Source: Paenibacillus phyllosphaerae
GTDB lineage: Bacteria; Bacillota; Bacilli; Paenibacillales; Paenibacillaceae
NCBI RefSeq assembly: GCF_014192105.1
Contig: NZ_JACHXK010000029.1
Coordinates: 1-62,631, forward strand
Reading direction: 5' to 3'
Length of the DNA stretch: 62,631 nt
Under the pieces are notes generated by a model that made no database searches, was not told the origin of the DNA, and was given only the letters and a program-made list of their open reading frames with translations. The stretch's first letter is position 1. Each line of letters opens with the position of its first letter. Shown piece after piece: positions 50,503 to 58,857 of the stretch. The position numbers and the translations under genes are program-made.

Positions 50503-50871
50503 ATGGCACGTATTGCTGGTGTAGACTTACCGCGTGACAAACGCGTAGTCATCGCTTTGACGTATATCTTCGGTATCGGTAACACGACAGCTCAGAAAAT
50601 TCTGACTGAAACTGGTATCAGCGAGAGCACGCGCGTTCGCGATCTTACGGAAGACGAAGTAAGCAAACTGCGCGAAACTATCGACAAGTCTGTTAAAGTG
50701 GAAGGCGACCTTCGTCGCGAAATTTCCCTTAACATCAAACGTCTGATCGAGATCGGCTGCTACCGTGGCGTTCGCCACCGTCGTGGATTGCCTGTTCGTG
50801 GTCAACGTACTAAGACAAATGCTCGTACGCGTAAAGGTCCTCGTCGGACTGTAGCGAACAAGAAGAAATAA
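50503..50871 (+). CDS. rpsM: Ribosomal protein S13
   Basis: A 122-residue head protein that touches the P-site tRNA and forms bridge B1. ARIAGVDLPRDKRVVIALT and the basic tail GLPVRGQRTKTNARTRKGPR are typical. AGGGAGGG precedes the ATG. It lies 17 bp after rpmJ. Confidence 0.98.
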   Translation: MARIAGVDLPRDKRVVIALTYIFGIGNTTAQKILTETGISESTRVRDLTEDEVSKLRETIDKSVKVEGDLRREISLNIKRLIEIGCYRGVRHRRGLPVRGQRTKTNARTRKGPRRTVANKKK

Positions 50872-50889
50872 TAAGGGGGGATAACTGAA

Positions 50890-51285
50890 ATGGCAAAACC
50901 GAAAAAAGTGGTTCGTACCAAACGTCGTGACCGCAAAAATATTGAGTCGGGCGTTGCACATATCCGTTCGACTTTCAACAACACGATCGTCACGATCACA
51001 GATCCGCACGGTAATGCAATCTCCTGGGCAAGCTCCGGTAACCTTGGTTTCAAAGGTTCCCGTAAAAGCACGCCGTACGCTGCTCAAATGGCAGCTGAAT
51101 CGGCAGCAAAAGCAGCTATGGAGCATGGCATGAAAGCGGTCGAAGTCATGGTTAAGGGTCCAGGCGCAGGCCGTGAAGCAGCGATTCGTTCGCTTCAAGC
51201 AGCTGGTCTTGAAGTTAACCTCATTAAAGACGTCACGCCAGTTCCGCACAACGGATGCCGTCCACCGAAACGTCGTCGCGTATAG
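50890..51285 (+). CDS. rpsK: Ribosomal protein S11
   Basis: A 131-residue platform protein. GVAHIRSTFNNTIVTITDPHGNAI and the C-terminal DVTPVPHNGCRPPKRRRV are conserved. AAGGGGGG precedes the ATG. It lies 18 bp after rpsM, and rpoA follows after 127 bp without a clear terminator. Confidence 0.98.
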   Translation: MAKPKKVVRTKRRDRKNIESGVAHIRSTFNNTIVTITDPHGNAISWASSGNLGFKGSRKSTPYAAQMAAESAAKAAMEHGMKAVEVMVKGPGAGREAAIRSLQAAGLEVNLIKDVTPVPHNGCRPPKRRRV

Positions 51286-51412
51286 TCTTTCATCCGTGTG
51301 GTATCAAATTGCTGCAACTTGTGAATAATGGTTGTGAAGGTTTGCCATACTACATGATTAGACTTCAAGTGCGATATGGTAACGGAGCGACGTTTTGAAG
51401 GAGGGTATATAA

Positions 51413-52357
51413 GTGATTGAGATCGAAAAGCCGAAAATCGAAACCGTAGAGCTTACTGAAGATGGCACGTACGGACGTTTCGTAGTCGAGCCGCTGGAAC
51501 GCGGGTATGGTACGACGCTCGGGAACTCGCTACGCCGAATCCTGTTGTCGTCGCTGCCAGGCGCCGCAGTAACCTCGGTTCAAATCGACGGAGTGCTGCA
51601 CGAATTCTCGACGGTTCCGGGAGTGTTTGAGGACGTTACCGAAATCATTCTCAACCTGAAAAGTCTTTCGCTCAAAATCCATTCCGACGAAGAGAAGGTA
51701 CTGGAAATTGATGCTGAAGGCGAAGGTAACGTAACGGCGGGCGATATTCGCGCTGACAGCGATGTCGAGATATTGAGCCCTGATCTTCATATCGCAACCT
51801 TGGCCTCCGGTGCTCGGCTCCATATGCGGATTTTCGCCAATCGTGGACGTGGGTATGTTCAAGCGGACCGCAACAAGCGGGAAGATCAACCAATCGGAGT
51901 CATTCCGGTTGATTCGATCTATACGCCAATTACACGCGTTAACTACACGGTAGAGAACACGCGTGTTGGTCAAGTGACCAACTACGACAAGCTTACGCTT
52001 GAAGTATGGACCGACGGTAGCATCCGACCGGAAGAGGCAGTTAGCCTCGGGGCGAAAATTCTTACCGAACATCTTGACCTGTTCGTCGGACTGACTGATG
52101 AAGCCAAGGACGCCGAAATTATGGTTGAGAAAGAAGAGGACAAGAAAGAGAAAGTACTCGAGATGACGATCGAGGAACTGGATCTTTCGGTTCGTTCTTA
52201 CAACTGCTTGAAACGTGCAGGGATCAACACCGTACAAGAGCTGATCACGAAAACCGAAGAAGACATGATGAAGGTGCGTAACCTGGGTCGTAAGTCTTTG
52301 GAGGAAGTACAAGAGAAGCTTGAAGAACTCGGTCTTGGCCTTCGCATGGAAGAATAG
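51413..52357 (+). CDS. rpoA: RpoA, RNA polymerase alpha subunit
   Basis: A 314-residue subunit. The N-terminal domain (about 1-225; ERGYGTTLGNSLRRILLSSLPG at 28-50) dimerises and nucleates the core. A flexible linker (EEDKKEK) leads to the C-terminal domain (about 245-310; LDLSVRSYNCLKRAGINTV, RNLGRKSLEEVQEKL) that contacts UP elements and activators. GTG start after AAGGAGGG. Confidence 0.98.
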   Translation: MIEIEKPKIETVELTEDGTYGRFVVEPLERGYGTTLGNSLRRILLSSLPGAAVTSVQIDGVLHEFSTVPGVFEDVTEIILNLKSLSLKIHSDEEKVLEIDAEGEGNVTAGDIRADSDVEILSPDLHIATLASGARLHMRIFANRGRGYVQADRNKREDQPIGVIPVDSIYTPITRVNYTVENTRVGQVTNYDKLTLEVWTDGSIRPEEAVSLGAKILTEHLDLFVGLTDEAKDAEIMVEKEEDKKEKVLEMTIEELDLSVRSYNCLKRAGINTVQELITKTEEDMMKVRNLGRKSLEEVQEKLEELGLGLRMEE

Positions 52358-52444
52358 CAGCAACTACGATTAGACTAGCCGCAGACATAGGGTCTGCGAT
52401 ATGAGATTTGCGCGTGCAGATCTTGAGAAGGAGGGGAAAAATCG

Positions 52445-52810
52445 ATGGCATATTCTAAATTGAGCCGTGACGCTAGTTCGCGTAAAGCACTGTTCCGCGA
52501 CCTCGTCACCGACTTGTTCCTGTATGAGCGCATCCAAACGACAGAAGCGAAAGCAAAAGAACTTCGTCCGATCGCGGAGAAGCTGATCACGCTTGCAAAG
52601 CGTGGCGATCTCCATGCTCGCCGCCAAGTTGCAGCTTTCGTTCGTCGTGAGTCGATCAACGGTGAGCAGGACGCAATCCAAAAACTGTTCTCCGAATTGG
52701 CCACCCGTTACTCGGAACGTGCGGGCGGATACACGCGGATTCTGAAGCTGGGTCCTCGCCGTGGCGACGCTGCGCCAATGGTATATTTGGAACTGGTGGA
52801 TCGTGCGTAA
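52445..52810 (+). CDS. rplQ: Ribosomal protein L17
   Basis: A 121-residue protein near the tunnel exit. LSRDASSRKALFRDLVTDLF and the RAGGYTRILKLGPRRGDAAPM end are hallmark segments. AAGGAGGGG precedes the ATG. It is the last gene of the alpha cluster here and is closed by a terminator; the ECF transporter genes that follow it in B. subtilis are absent. Confidence 0.98.
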   Translation: MAYSKLSRDASSRKALFRDLVTDLFLYERIQTTEAKAKELRPIAEKLITLAKRGDLHARRQVAAFVRRESINGEQDAIQKLFSELATRYSERAGGYTRILKLGPRRGDAAPMVYLELVDRA

Positions 52811-52815
52811 ATGAG

Positions 52816-52846
52816 AAAGGGTGGACCTTGCGGCCACCTTTTTTTG
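52816..52846 (+). terminator. Terminator of the S10-spc-alpha cluster
   Basis: AAGGGTGG-A-CC pairs with GG-CCACCTT around TTGC (one bulged A), followed by a run of seven T. Confidence 0.88.
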
Positions 52847-52887
52847 TTGCGGTGCACTTAAGCTTATAGCGGGAAGGAGGGGGGAGA

Positions 52888-53628
52888 TTGAGGAATGTGA
52901 GAATGGTCGTAAGTTACGATGGAACGCACTATAACGGCTTCCAGACGCAGCCGAGCGGCAATACGATTCAGGACGTAATCGAGGCAGGCATCAAAAGCCT
53001 AACTGGTGAGGATCTCCGGATTAATGGATCTGGCCGGACAGATGCAGGCGTACATGCCAAAGGGCAGGTGTTCAACTTTCTGACCGAATCGCGTATTCCG
53101 GTCGATCGTTGGGCTCTCGCGCTGAATACTCGGTTGCCGGAAGATATCGTAGCGCTTCGAGCGGACGAAGTATCACATGATTTTCATGCGCGTTTCTCCG
53201 CGAAGAAGAAGACTTATCGGTATTCCATCGATACGAACAAGTTTCCGGATTTGTTCACGCGCCATCATCGCTTTCATCATCATGCCCCTCTTAACGTTTC
53301 AGCTATGCGTGAAGGGCTTGCAGCATTAGTTGGCGAGCATGACTTTACCTCTTTTGCCTCGACGCAATCGACGCAATTAAGCCATGTACGAACCATCTAT
53401 GAAGCCTCTATTGAGGAATCGGAAGGCGGGCTCGACATCTTTGTCACCGGTAACGGATTCTTATACAATATGGTGCGGATCATTGCTGGAACAGCGATAT
53501 GGATCGGGGAAGGAAAGCTCGAGGCGAGTGATGTTAGCGGAATTATTCAAGCGAAAGACCGGACGAAAGCGGGCCCGACAGCTATGCCTCACGGCCTGAT
53601 GTTGTGGCATGTGGAATACCCGGAATAG
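52888..53628 (+). CDS. truA: TruA, tRNA pseudouridine38-40 synthase
   Basis: A 246-residue enzyme modifying the anticodon stem. The catalytic aspartate is D52 in GSGRTDAGVHA. RRVRTIYE-type and NGFLYNMVRIIAG segments are in place. I start at TTG (MRNVRMVVSYDG) after AAGGAGGGGGG; an ATG five codons later is possible. It lies 77 bp after rplQ, beyond the terminator. Confidence 0.96.
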   Translation: MRNVRMVVSYDGTHYNGFQTQPSGNTIQDVIEAGIKSLTGEDLRINGSGRTDAGVHAKGQVFNFLTESRIPVDRWALALNTRLPEDIVALRADEVSHDFHARFSAKKKTYRYSIDTNKFPDLFTRHHRFHHHAPLNVSAMREGLAALVGEHDFTSFASTQSTQLSHVRTIYEASIEESEGGLDIFVTGNGFLYNMVRIIAGTAIWIGEGKLEASDVSGIIQAKDRTKAGPTAMPHGLMLWHVEYPE

Positions 53629-53653
53629 TTGCTTTACAATCCTTCAAAATCAC

Positions 53654-53682
53654 TTGCGATTAGGCACGAATTATAGTAGAAT
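53654..53682 (+). promoter_or_regulatory. Candidate promoter of rplM-rpsI
   Basis: TTGCGA and TAGAAT are 17 bases apart, beginning 25 bases after truA. It leaves a leader of about 140 bases. Confidence 0.6.
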
Positions 53683-53689
53683 ATAACTT

Positions 53690-53829
53690 GTGCTTTCTAA
53701 GTGGCTCTCCCACAGCCCCGACTTAGATTGCCGTATGAAGTACCTTAACACGATAGCGAATATACGTAGAGACAATACGTTTCTTCGATACATGAGAACG
53801 ATTTGTTACATGAATAAGGAGGATCATCC
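53690..53829 (+). promoter_or_regulatory. Leader of rplM, position of the L13 leader
   Basis: This 140-base leader lies where Firmicutes carry the conserved L13-leader RNA that lets L13 control its own operon. A GTGGCTCTCCCAC hairpin (about 53700-53713) starts it. I judge by position and this hairpin only; I did not match the full consensus. Confidence 0.5.
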
Positions 53830-54267
53830 ATGCGCACCACCTTTATGGCTAAGCCGAATGAAGTAGAACGCAAATGGTACGTCATCGATGCAGAAGGCAA
53901 AACGCTTGGCCGTCTGGCAAGCGAGGCTGCAAGCCTGATTCGCGGTAAACACAAGCCGCAATTCACGCCGCACGTTGACACTGGCGATTTCGTAGTAATT
54001 ATCAATGCAGAGAAAATTGTTCTGACAGGTAAGAAAATGCAGAACAAAATGTACTACCGTCACTCGATGTATCCAGGCGGTCTGAAAGTGACTTCCGCTG
54101 CCGATATGATCAAGAAAACTCCTGAGCGTGTACTTGAGTACGCAATTCACGGTATGCTTCCTAAGAACCGTCTTGGCGACAAAATGAAGCTCAAACTTAA
54201 AGTATACGCTGGTTCGGAGCATCCGCATCAAGCACAAAACCCGGAAGTTTACGAACTTCGCGGTTAA
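53830..54267 (+). CDS. rplM: Ribosomal protein L13
   Basis: A 145-residue protein, same length as in B. subtilis, with ERKWYVIDAEGKTLGRLASE and HGMLPKNRLG. The ATG (MRTTFMAKPN) follows AAGGAGG; a second ATG five codons on is possible but the family N-terminus supports the first. rpsI follows after 19 bp. Confidence 0.98.
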   Translation: MRTTFMAKPNEVERKWYVIDAEGKTLGRLASEAASLIRGKHKPQFTPHVDTGDFVVIINAEKIVLTGKKMQNKMYYRHSMYPGGLKVTSAADMIKKTPERVLEYAIHGMLPKNRLGDKMKLKLKVYAGSEHPHQAQNPEVYELRG

Positions 54268-54286
54268 TTAGAGGGAGGACAGTTTC

Positions 54287-54679
54287 ATGGCTCAAGTTCA
54301 ATACTATGGAACCGGTCGTCGTAAACACTCTGTGGCACGTGTACGCCTTGTGCCGGGTGAAGGACGTATCGTTATCAATAAGCGTGATCTGAACGAATAT
54401 TTCGGTCTTGAGACGCTTAAACTGATCGTTAAACAACCACTTGCTTTGACTGAAACAGAAAGCAAGTATGACGTAATCGTTATCGCTCATGGCGGCGGTA
54501 TCTCTGGACAAGCGGGCGCAATCCGCCACGGTATCTCCCGTGCACTGCTTAAAGCAGATCCTGAGTTCCGTCCATCCCTGAAACGTGCAGGCTTCCTGAC
54601 ACGTGACCCACGTATGAAAGAACGTAAGAAATACGGCCTCAAAGCGGCTCGCCGCGCGCCACAGTTCTCGAAACGTTAA
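54287..54679 (+). CDS. rpsI: Ribosomal protein S9
   Basis: A 130-residue head protein whose C-terminal tail (KYGLKAARRAPQFSKR) reaches the P-site tRNA anticodon loop. YYGTGRRKHSVARVRLVPG and GGGISGQAGAIRHGISRAL are typical. GAGGGAGG precedes the ATG. A strong terminator follows. Confidence 0.98.
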   Translation: MAQVQYYGTGRRKHSVARVRLVPGEGRIVINKRDLNEYFGLETLKLIVKQPLALTETESKYDVIVIAHGGGISGQAGAIRHGISRALLKADPEFRPSLKRAGFLTRDPRMKERKKYGLKAARRAPQFSKR

Positions 54680-54686
54680 TTCAGAC

Positions 54687-54721
54687 AAGACCTTCTCTGC
54701 TTGCGGAGAAGGTCTTTTTTA
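54687..54721 (+). terminator. Terminator after rpsI
   Basis: A perfect 11-base stem AAGACCTTCTC/GAGAAGGTCTT with an eight-base loop is followed by TTTT. It separates ribosomal genes from the sulfur genes. Confidence 0.94.
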
Positions 54722-54745
54722 TCATCACTGGTTTTATTTCTATTG

Positions 54746-54774
54746 TTGAACAAAAAGTCATCTAGACGTATAAT
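54746..54774 (+). promoter_or_regulatory. Sigma-A promoter of cysH-sat
   Basis: TTGAAC and a perfect TATAAT with 17-base spacing. Just downstream, TTGGAATT at 54794-54801 could be part of a repressor site (a CymR-like element is one option), but this is not established. Confidence 0.82.
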
Positions 54775-54822
54775 CTATAGTAGATCAATTTACTTGGAAT
54801 TCATATAACGGAGGTACAAGCG

Positions 54823-55515
54823 ATGAACCTTTTCGAAAAGGAAGCGCTCGTGAAACAAAAGGCTGAAGAATTGGAGAATGCGTCGCCAGAGGCGATCTTG
54901 CGATATGCAATTGAAACATTCCCTAACATCACGTTTGCGTGCAGCTTTGGTGCGGAAGATGTCGTATTGGTGGATATGTTGCAAAAGATCAGCCCGAGCA
55001 CAGATGTATTTTACCTGGATACGGACTTCCACTTCCAAGAAACTTACGAGACTCGTGACAAGATGATTGAGCACTACGGAATGAAATTTGTTCAAGTGAA
55101 GCCGGTTCTTACACCGGAAGAGCAAGCAGCACAGCATGGTGAAGAACTTTGGAAATCCGATGCTACTGCATGCTGCAACATCCGCAAAGTAGAACCGCTC
55201 ACAAGAATTCTGTCGCAATATGAAGCCTGGATTACAGGTATTCGCCGCGACCAAGCGCCTACTCGTGCGAATGCGAAGAAAGTGGAGTACGACACGAAGT
55301 TTGGCCTCATTAAATTCAATCCTATCGCTGGCTGGACTTCGGACGATGTATGGAACTACATTCGCGAGAACAACGTTCCTTACAATCCGCTGCATGACCG
55401 CAACTATCCGTCGATCGGTTGCGAACAATGTACACGTCAAGTAATGCCAGGTGAAGATCCTCGTGCAGGCCGCTGGTCTGGTCAAGAGAAAACCGAATGC
55501 GGATTGCATAAATAA
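54823..55515 (+). CDS. cysH: CysH, thioredoxin-dependent adenylylsulfate (APS) reductase
   Basis: A 230-residue cytosolic enzyme that reduces activated sulfate to sulfite. The four iron-sulfur cysteines C117, C118, C200 and C203 (TACCNIRK and SIGCEQCTR) place it in the [4Fe-4S] group that normally uses APS directly, so no CysC kinase would be needed; PAPS use cannot be excluded, as in B. subtilis. The catalytic C226 is in KTECGLHK. The PP-loop reads CSFGAEDVVL near 40-49. GGAGG lies nine bases before the ATG. sat follows after 18 bp. Confidence 0.95.
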   Translation: MNLFEKEALVKQKAEELENASPEAILRYAIETFPNITFACSFGAEDVVLVDMLQKISPSTDVFYLDTDFHFQETYETRDKMIEHYGMKFVQVKPVLTPEEQAAQHGEELWKSDATACCNIRKVEPLTRILSQYEAWITGIRRDQAPTRANAKKVEYDTKFGLIKFNPIAGWTSDDVWNYIRENNVPYNPLHDRNYPSIGCEQCTRQVMPGEDPRAGRWSGQEKTECGLHK

Positions 55516-55533
55516 GAGGAGGCTATTTATCCA

Positions 55534-56703
55534 ATGAGCAGCATTAACCCACATGGCGGCGTACTGGTAAACCGGGTCGCAGCTGGTGCAGAACGCGAAG
55601 CACTACTTGAAGCAGCAGCATCGCTTAAATCGATCGTTGTTAACAATTGGGCGATCTCCGACCTGGACTTGATCGGGATCGGCGCGTTTTCCCCTTTGAC
55701 AGGATTCTTGAATGAAGAAGACTATCGCTCTGTCGTCGAGCGTATGCGTCTTGCTGACGGTACGGTATGGAGCATTCCGATTACACTAGCAGTGGATGAA
55801 GCTAAAGCCGCTGAGCTAGCCGTTGGAGAGCGTGTAGCCCTCATCGGTGAAGATGGTTTGATCTATGCCACGATCGATGTACAAAGCATCTACAGCGTGG
55901 ATCAGAAGTTCGAAGCCGTGAATGTCTACAAGACGGACGAAGTTGAACACCCTGGCGTAGCGAAACTATATGAGCGTCCATCCACCTATGTTGGCGGACC
56001 GATTACGGTTCTGAATCGTCCAGTGCCTGAGAAGTTCAACGAGTTCTATTTCAACCCAACGGAGACACGCCGTATTTTCGCCGAGAAGGGTTGGAAATCG
56101 GTTGTTGGCTTCCAGACGCGTAACCCGGTTCACCGCGCTCATGAATACATTCAGAAAGCCGCTATGGAGATTGTGGATGGTTTGTTCCTGAACCCGCTCG
56201 TTGGCGAGACGAAGTCCGACGATGTACCTGCTGCAGTTCGGATGAAGAGCTATATTGCGCTGCTTGATAACTACTACCCTGCGGATCGCGTATTCTTAGG
56301 CGTATTCCCGGCGGCTATGCGTTATGCAGGTCCGCGTGAAGCGATTTTCCACGCGCTTGTTCGTAAGAACTATGGCTGTACACACTTCATCGTAGGCCGC
56401 GACCATGCCGGCGTAGGCGACTACTATGGTACGTATGAAGCGCAGGATCTGCTTAAGACCTTTACGGCTGATGAACTGGGGATCACGCCGCTTTACTTCG
56501 AGCATAGCTTCTTCTGCACGAAGTGCGGCAATATGGCATCCAGCAAAACTTGCCCGCACGGCAAAGAAGATCATCTGACCCTCTCGGGTACCAAAGTTCG
56601 CGCGTTGCTGCGTGATGGCATTTGCCCGCCGCCGGAATTCTCCCGCCCTGAAGTGGCGAAGATTCTAATCGAAGGCATGTCGGAACAACCTGCTAACGCA
56701 TAA
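55534..56703 (+). CDS. sat: Sat, sulfate adenylyltransferase (ATP sulfurylase)
   Basis: A 389-residue enzyme making APS from ATP and sulfate, the step before CysH. The motifs QTRNPVHRAHE (near 190) and GRDHAGVGDYYG (near 288) bind ATP and sulfate. A C-terminal CTKCGNMASSKTCPHG cluster suggests a zinc site. AGAGGAGG precedes the ATG. Transporter and sulfite reductase genes of the pathway are not in this window. Confidence 0.97.
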   Translation: MSSINPHGGVLVNRVAAGAEREALLEAAASLKSIVVNNWAISDLDLIGIGAFSPLTGFLNEEDYRSVVERMRLADGTVWSIPITLAVDEAKAAELAVGERVALIGEDGLIYATIDVQSIYSVDQKFEAVNVYKTDEVEHPGVAKLYERPSTYVGGPITVLNRPVPEKFNEFYFNPTETRRIFAEKGWKSVVGFQTRNPVHRAHEYIQKAAMEIVDGLFLNPLVGETKSDDVPAAVRMKSYIALLDNYYPADRVFLGVFPAAMRYAGPREAIFHALVRKNYGCTHFIVGRDHAGVGDYYGTYEAQDLLKTFTADELGITPLYFEHSFFCTKCGNMASSKTCPHGKEDHLTLSGTKVRALLRDGICPPPEFSRPEVAKILIEGMSEQPANA

Positions 56704-56715
56704 TTCGCATAACTG

Positions 56716-56797
56716 ACCACCTCGTCCCATATGATGATAAAGAGCAGATGGCTGTATGGCCAAGCACTTATCGCATGGGGATTGGGGTGGTTTTTTT
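56716..56797 (+). terminator. Long-range terminator-like hairpin ending at the cwlD start
   Basis: ACCACC (56716-56721) and CCCAT (56726-56730) pair with ATGGG (56775-56779) and GGTGGT (56786-56791) across a 44-base loop. Seven T follow at once. The 3' arm contains the cwlD ribosome site, so the structure could both end sat transcription and hide that site. Confidence 0.6.
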
Positions 56798-57580
56798 GTG
56801 AAGCGCGGGTTACGAAACCGGTTTGTCGTTTGGATCACCTACCGGGGCGCGGCAAGAGTTGTTCTTGGCATGATAGCGGTGCTGCTAACCGTTATTTTGT
56901 TGTCGCAGGACGTCCCATCCACGCGCACATGGACGTATTGGACAATGCCGTTGTCGGGAAAGACGATCGCGATCGATGCCGGGCATGGCGGGGTGGATGG
57001 AGGAGCTGTCAGTGAGCAAGGCGCGGTGGAAAAAGATTTGAACTTAGCCATTGCGCTGCAGCTTCGAGACTACTTGCAACAGGCAGGGGCGATTGTCGTC
57101 ATGACGCGGGAAGGGGATTACGATCTCGCCCAAGAAGGCACAAGTAAAATTAGCAGGCGGAAGACCGAAGATCTGATTGCACGCGCTAAATTCGTTAAAG
57201 ACCATCAAGCAGATCTCTTTATTACTATCCACATGAACAGTATACCTTCACCGCGTTGGTCAGGCGCACAAACGTTCTTCTATCCGAGCTTGCCGGAGAA
57301 TGAAGCGCTGGCCGGGCTCATCCAAGACGAGATTCGTCGTAACCTGGAGAATACGCAGCGGGTGGCCGCGAAGAAGAATGATGTGTATTTGCTCAAAGCG
57401 ATGGACAGCATACCAACAGCACTCGTCGAAGTAGGATTCCTCTCCCACCCGGGCGAAGCAAGCATGCTCGTCGATGCGGAGTATCAGAAGAAAGTAGCGG
57501 CGTCCATTTATCAAGGGATATTGCGTTACAGCGCGGGTGAAAAATGGGGGAATTCGTCTCCAGCACAGCCAGGGGCTTAA
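56798..57580 (+). CDS. cwlD: CwlD, spore cortex N-acetylmuramoyl-L-alanine amidase
   Basis: A 260-residue protein that, with PdaA, makes muramic-delta-lactam in spore cortex. One N-terminal membrane anchor (VVLGMIAVLLTVILL, about 21-35) precedes an Amidase_3 domain: zinc ligands H63 (AIDAGHGGVDGG) and E78, FITIHMNS, and ALVEVGFLSHP with the catalytic Glu. I use the GTG seven bases after GGGGTGG; an ATG at 56756 would add 14 residues but lacks a site. Confidence 0.94.
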   Translation: MKRGLRNRFVVWITYRGAARVVLGMIAVLLTVILLSQDVPSTRTWTYWTMPLSGKTIAIDAGHGGVDGGAVSEQGAVEKDLNLAIALQLRDYLQQAGAIVVMTREGDYDLAQEGTSKISRRKTEDLIARAKFVKDHQADLFITIHMNSIPSPRWSGAQTFFYPSLPENEALAGLIQDEIRRNLENTQRVAAKKNDVYLLKAMDSIPTALVEVGFLSHPGEASMLVDAEYQKKVAASIYQGILRYSAGEKWGNSSPAQPGA

Positions 57581-57587
57581 CGCGCCC

Positions 57588-57615
57588 TTGGTTGCCGGAC
57601 AAACTATGTTATAAT
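57588..57615 (+). promoter_or_regulatory. Candidate promoter of salA
   Basis: TTGGTT and a perfect TATAAT are 16 bases apart, just after cwlD. It gives salA its own transcript. Read by eye. Confidence 0.5.
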
Positions 57616-57685
57616 AAATGCATACATAGGTTGTCAAAAGAAACAGCAAACGGGCATCATCCGGACAGAGGAGACGAATGCAAAC

Positions 57686-58765
57686 ATGTTGACACGCGAA
57701 GATATTTTGACCGCTGCCGAATCGGTAGCAGCGAGCTTGGCTAGAGCACAAGACGTCATTACATTCCGGGATATCGTCGTCAAGGATCGTCAAGTTCAAT
57801 TGACGGTGCTCGGAGCAAGAGAAGAATGGCAGGCACCGTTCGAGAACACCCTGCGTTCCGTTCTGCAGGAGGCGGGGATTGAGACGCTTCACGTTCGCTT
57901 TAGAAGCGCGGATGCAACCAGTACGTCGGCTAACAGTACCCAGCCAACGGAAGAGCCAGTTCGCGGTCATGCAGCTGGCATGGAAAGCGATAAGATGCTC
58001 AATGAACGCAGCGGCGTTCATTTCATTGCTGTCGCGAGCGGCAAAGGTGGCGTGGGCAAGTCTACCGTCACGGTTAACCTGGCAGTTGCCTTAGCTCGTA
58101 AAGGCAAACGTGTCGGAATCATCGATGCTGACATCTACGGATTTAGCGTTCCAGACATGATGGGCATCGAAGAGCGTCCGCAGATCGTGAATGAGCGGGT
58201 TATTCCAATTGAGAAATTTGGCGTCAAAGTCATGTCGATGGGCTTCTTCGTCGAAGACAATGCACCGATCGTATGGCGTGGTCCAATGTTGGGTAAGATG
58301 CTGCGCAATTTTTTTGCAGAGATTGAGTGGGGCGATGTTGATTACATGCTGCTGGATCTTCCTCCAGGTACCGGCGATGTGGCCTTAGACGTTCATCAGA
58401 TGATTCCGCAGAGCAAAGAAATCATCGTGACGACGCCGCATGCAACGGCCGCATTCGTCGCTGCTCGGGCTGGAGCCATGGCAATCAAAACCGAGCATGA
58501 GATTATCGGCGTTGTCGAGAATATGTCGTACTATATCAGTAAGAGCGGCGAGATCGAGCATGTATTTGGCCGCGGCGGCGGTGCACGACTGGCAGAATCG
58601 CTGCATGCCGAACTCATGGCGCAGATCCCTCTCGGCGCGCCGGATAACCATATTTCCGAGCCCGATTTTTCACCGTCGGTATACAAAGCCGATACGGAGG
58701 CGGGGCGCATCTATCTTGAAGTCGCAGACCGTGTCATTGCCAAATGTGAATCCGAAGCGAAATAA
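57686..58765 (+). CDS. salA: SalA, Mrp/NBP35-type P-loop ATPase
   Basis: A 359-residue protein. An N-terminal MIP18-like domain (about 4-75) and a low-complexity linker (ATSTSANSTQPTEEP) lead to the deviant Walker A ASGKGGVGKST (117-127), with IIDADIYG and LLDLPPGTGD. The family carries iron-sulfur clusters, but the CxxC usual for that is not seen, as in Bacillus SalA, which acts as a regulator of AprE expression through scoC. AGAGGAG is a distant site. Convergent with gerD. Confidence 0.93.
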   Translation: MLTREDILTAAESVAASLARAQDVITFRDIVVKDRQVQLTVLGAREEWQAPFENTLRSVLQEAGIETLHVRFRSADATSTSANSTQPTEEPVRGHAAGMESDKMLNERSGVHFIAVASGKGGVGKSTVTVNLAVALARKGKRVGIIDADIYGFSVPDMMGIEERPQIVNERVIPIEKFGVKVMSMGFFVEDNAPIVWRGPMLGKMLRNFFAEIEWGDVDYMLLDLPPGTGDVALDVHQMIPQSKEIIVTTPHATAAFVAARAGAMAIKTEHEIIGVVENMSYYISKSGEIEHVFGRGGGARLAESLHAELMAQIPLGAPDNHISEPDFSPSVYKADTEAGRIYLEVADRVIAKCESEAK

Positions 58766-58766
58766 G

Positions 58767-58846
58767 TAAAATCCCGCACCATTTAGTTGTACAAGCTGCC
58801 TTTAGTGCAAGCTTGTCTAGACTAAATATGCGGGATTTTATTTTAT
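58767..58846. terminator. Bidirectional terminator between salA and gerD
   Basis: A perfect 12-base outer stem TAAAATCCCGCA/TGCGGGATTTTA encloses ATTTAG/CTAAAT and an ACAAGCT/AAGCTTGT inner stem. T runs exist on both strands (TTTTATTTTA forward; the A-rich 5' flank reads as T on the reverse), so it can serve both convergent genes. Confidence 0.93.
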
Positions 58847-58857
58847 CGGGTGAACGG

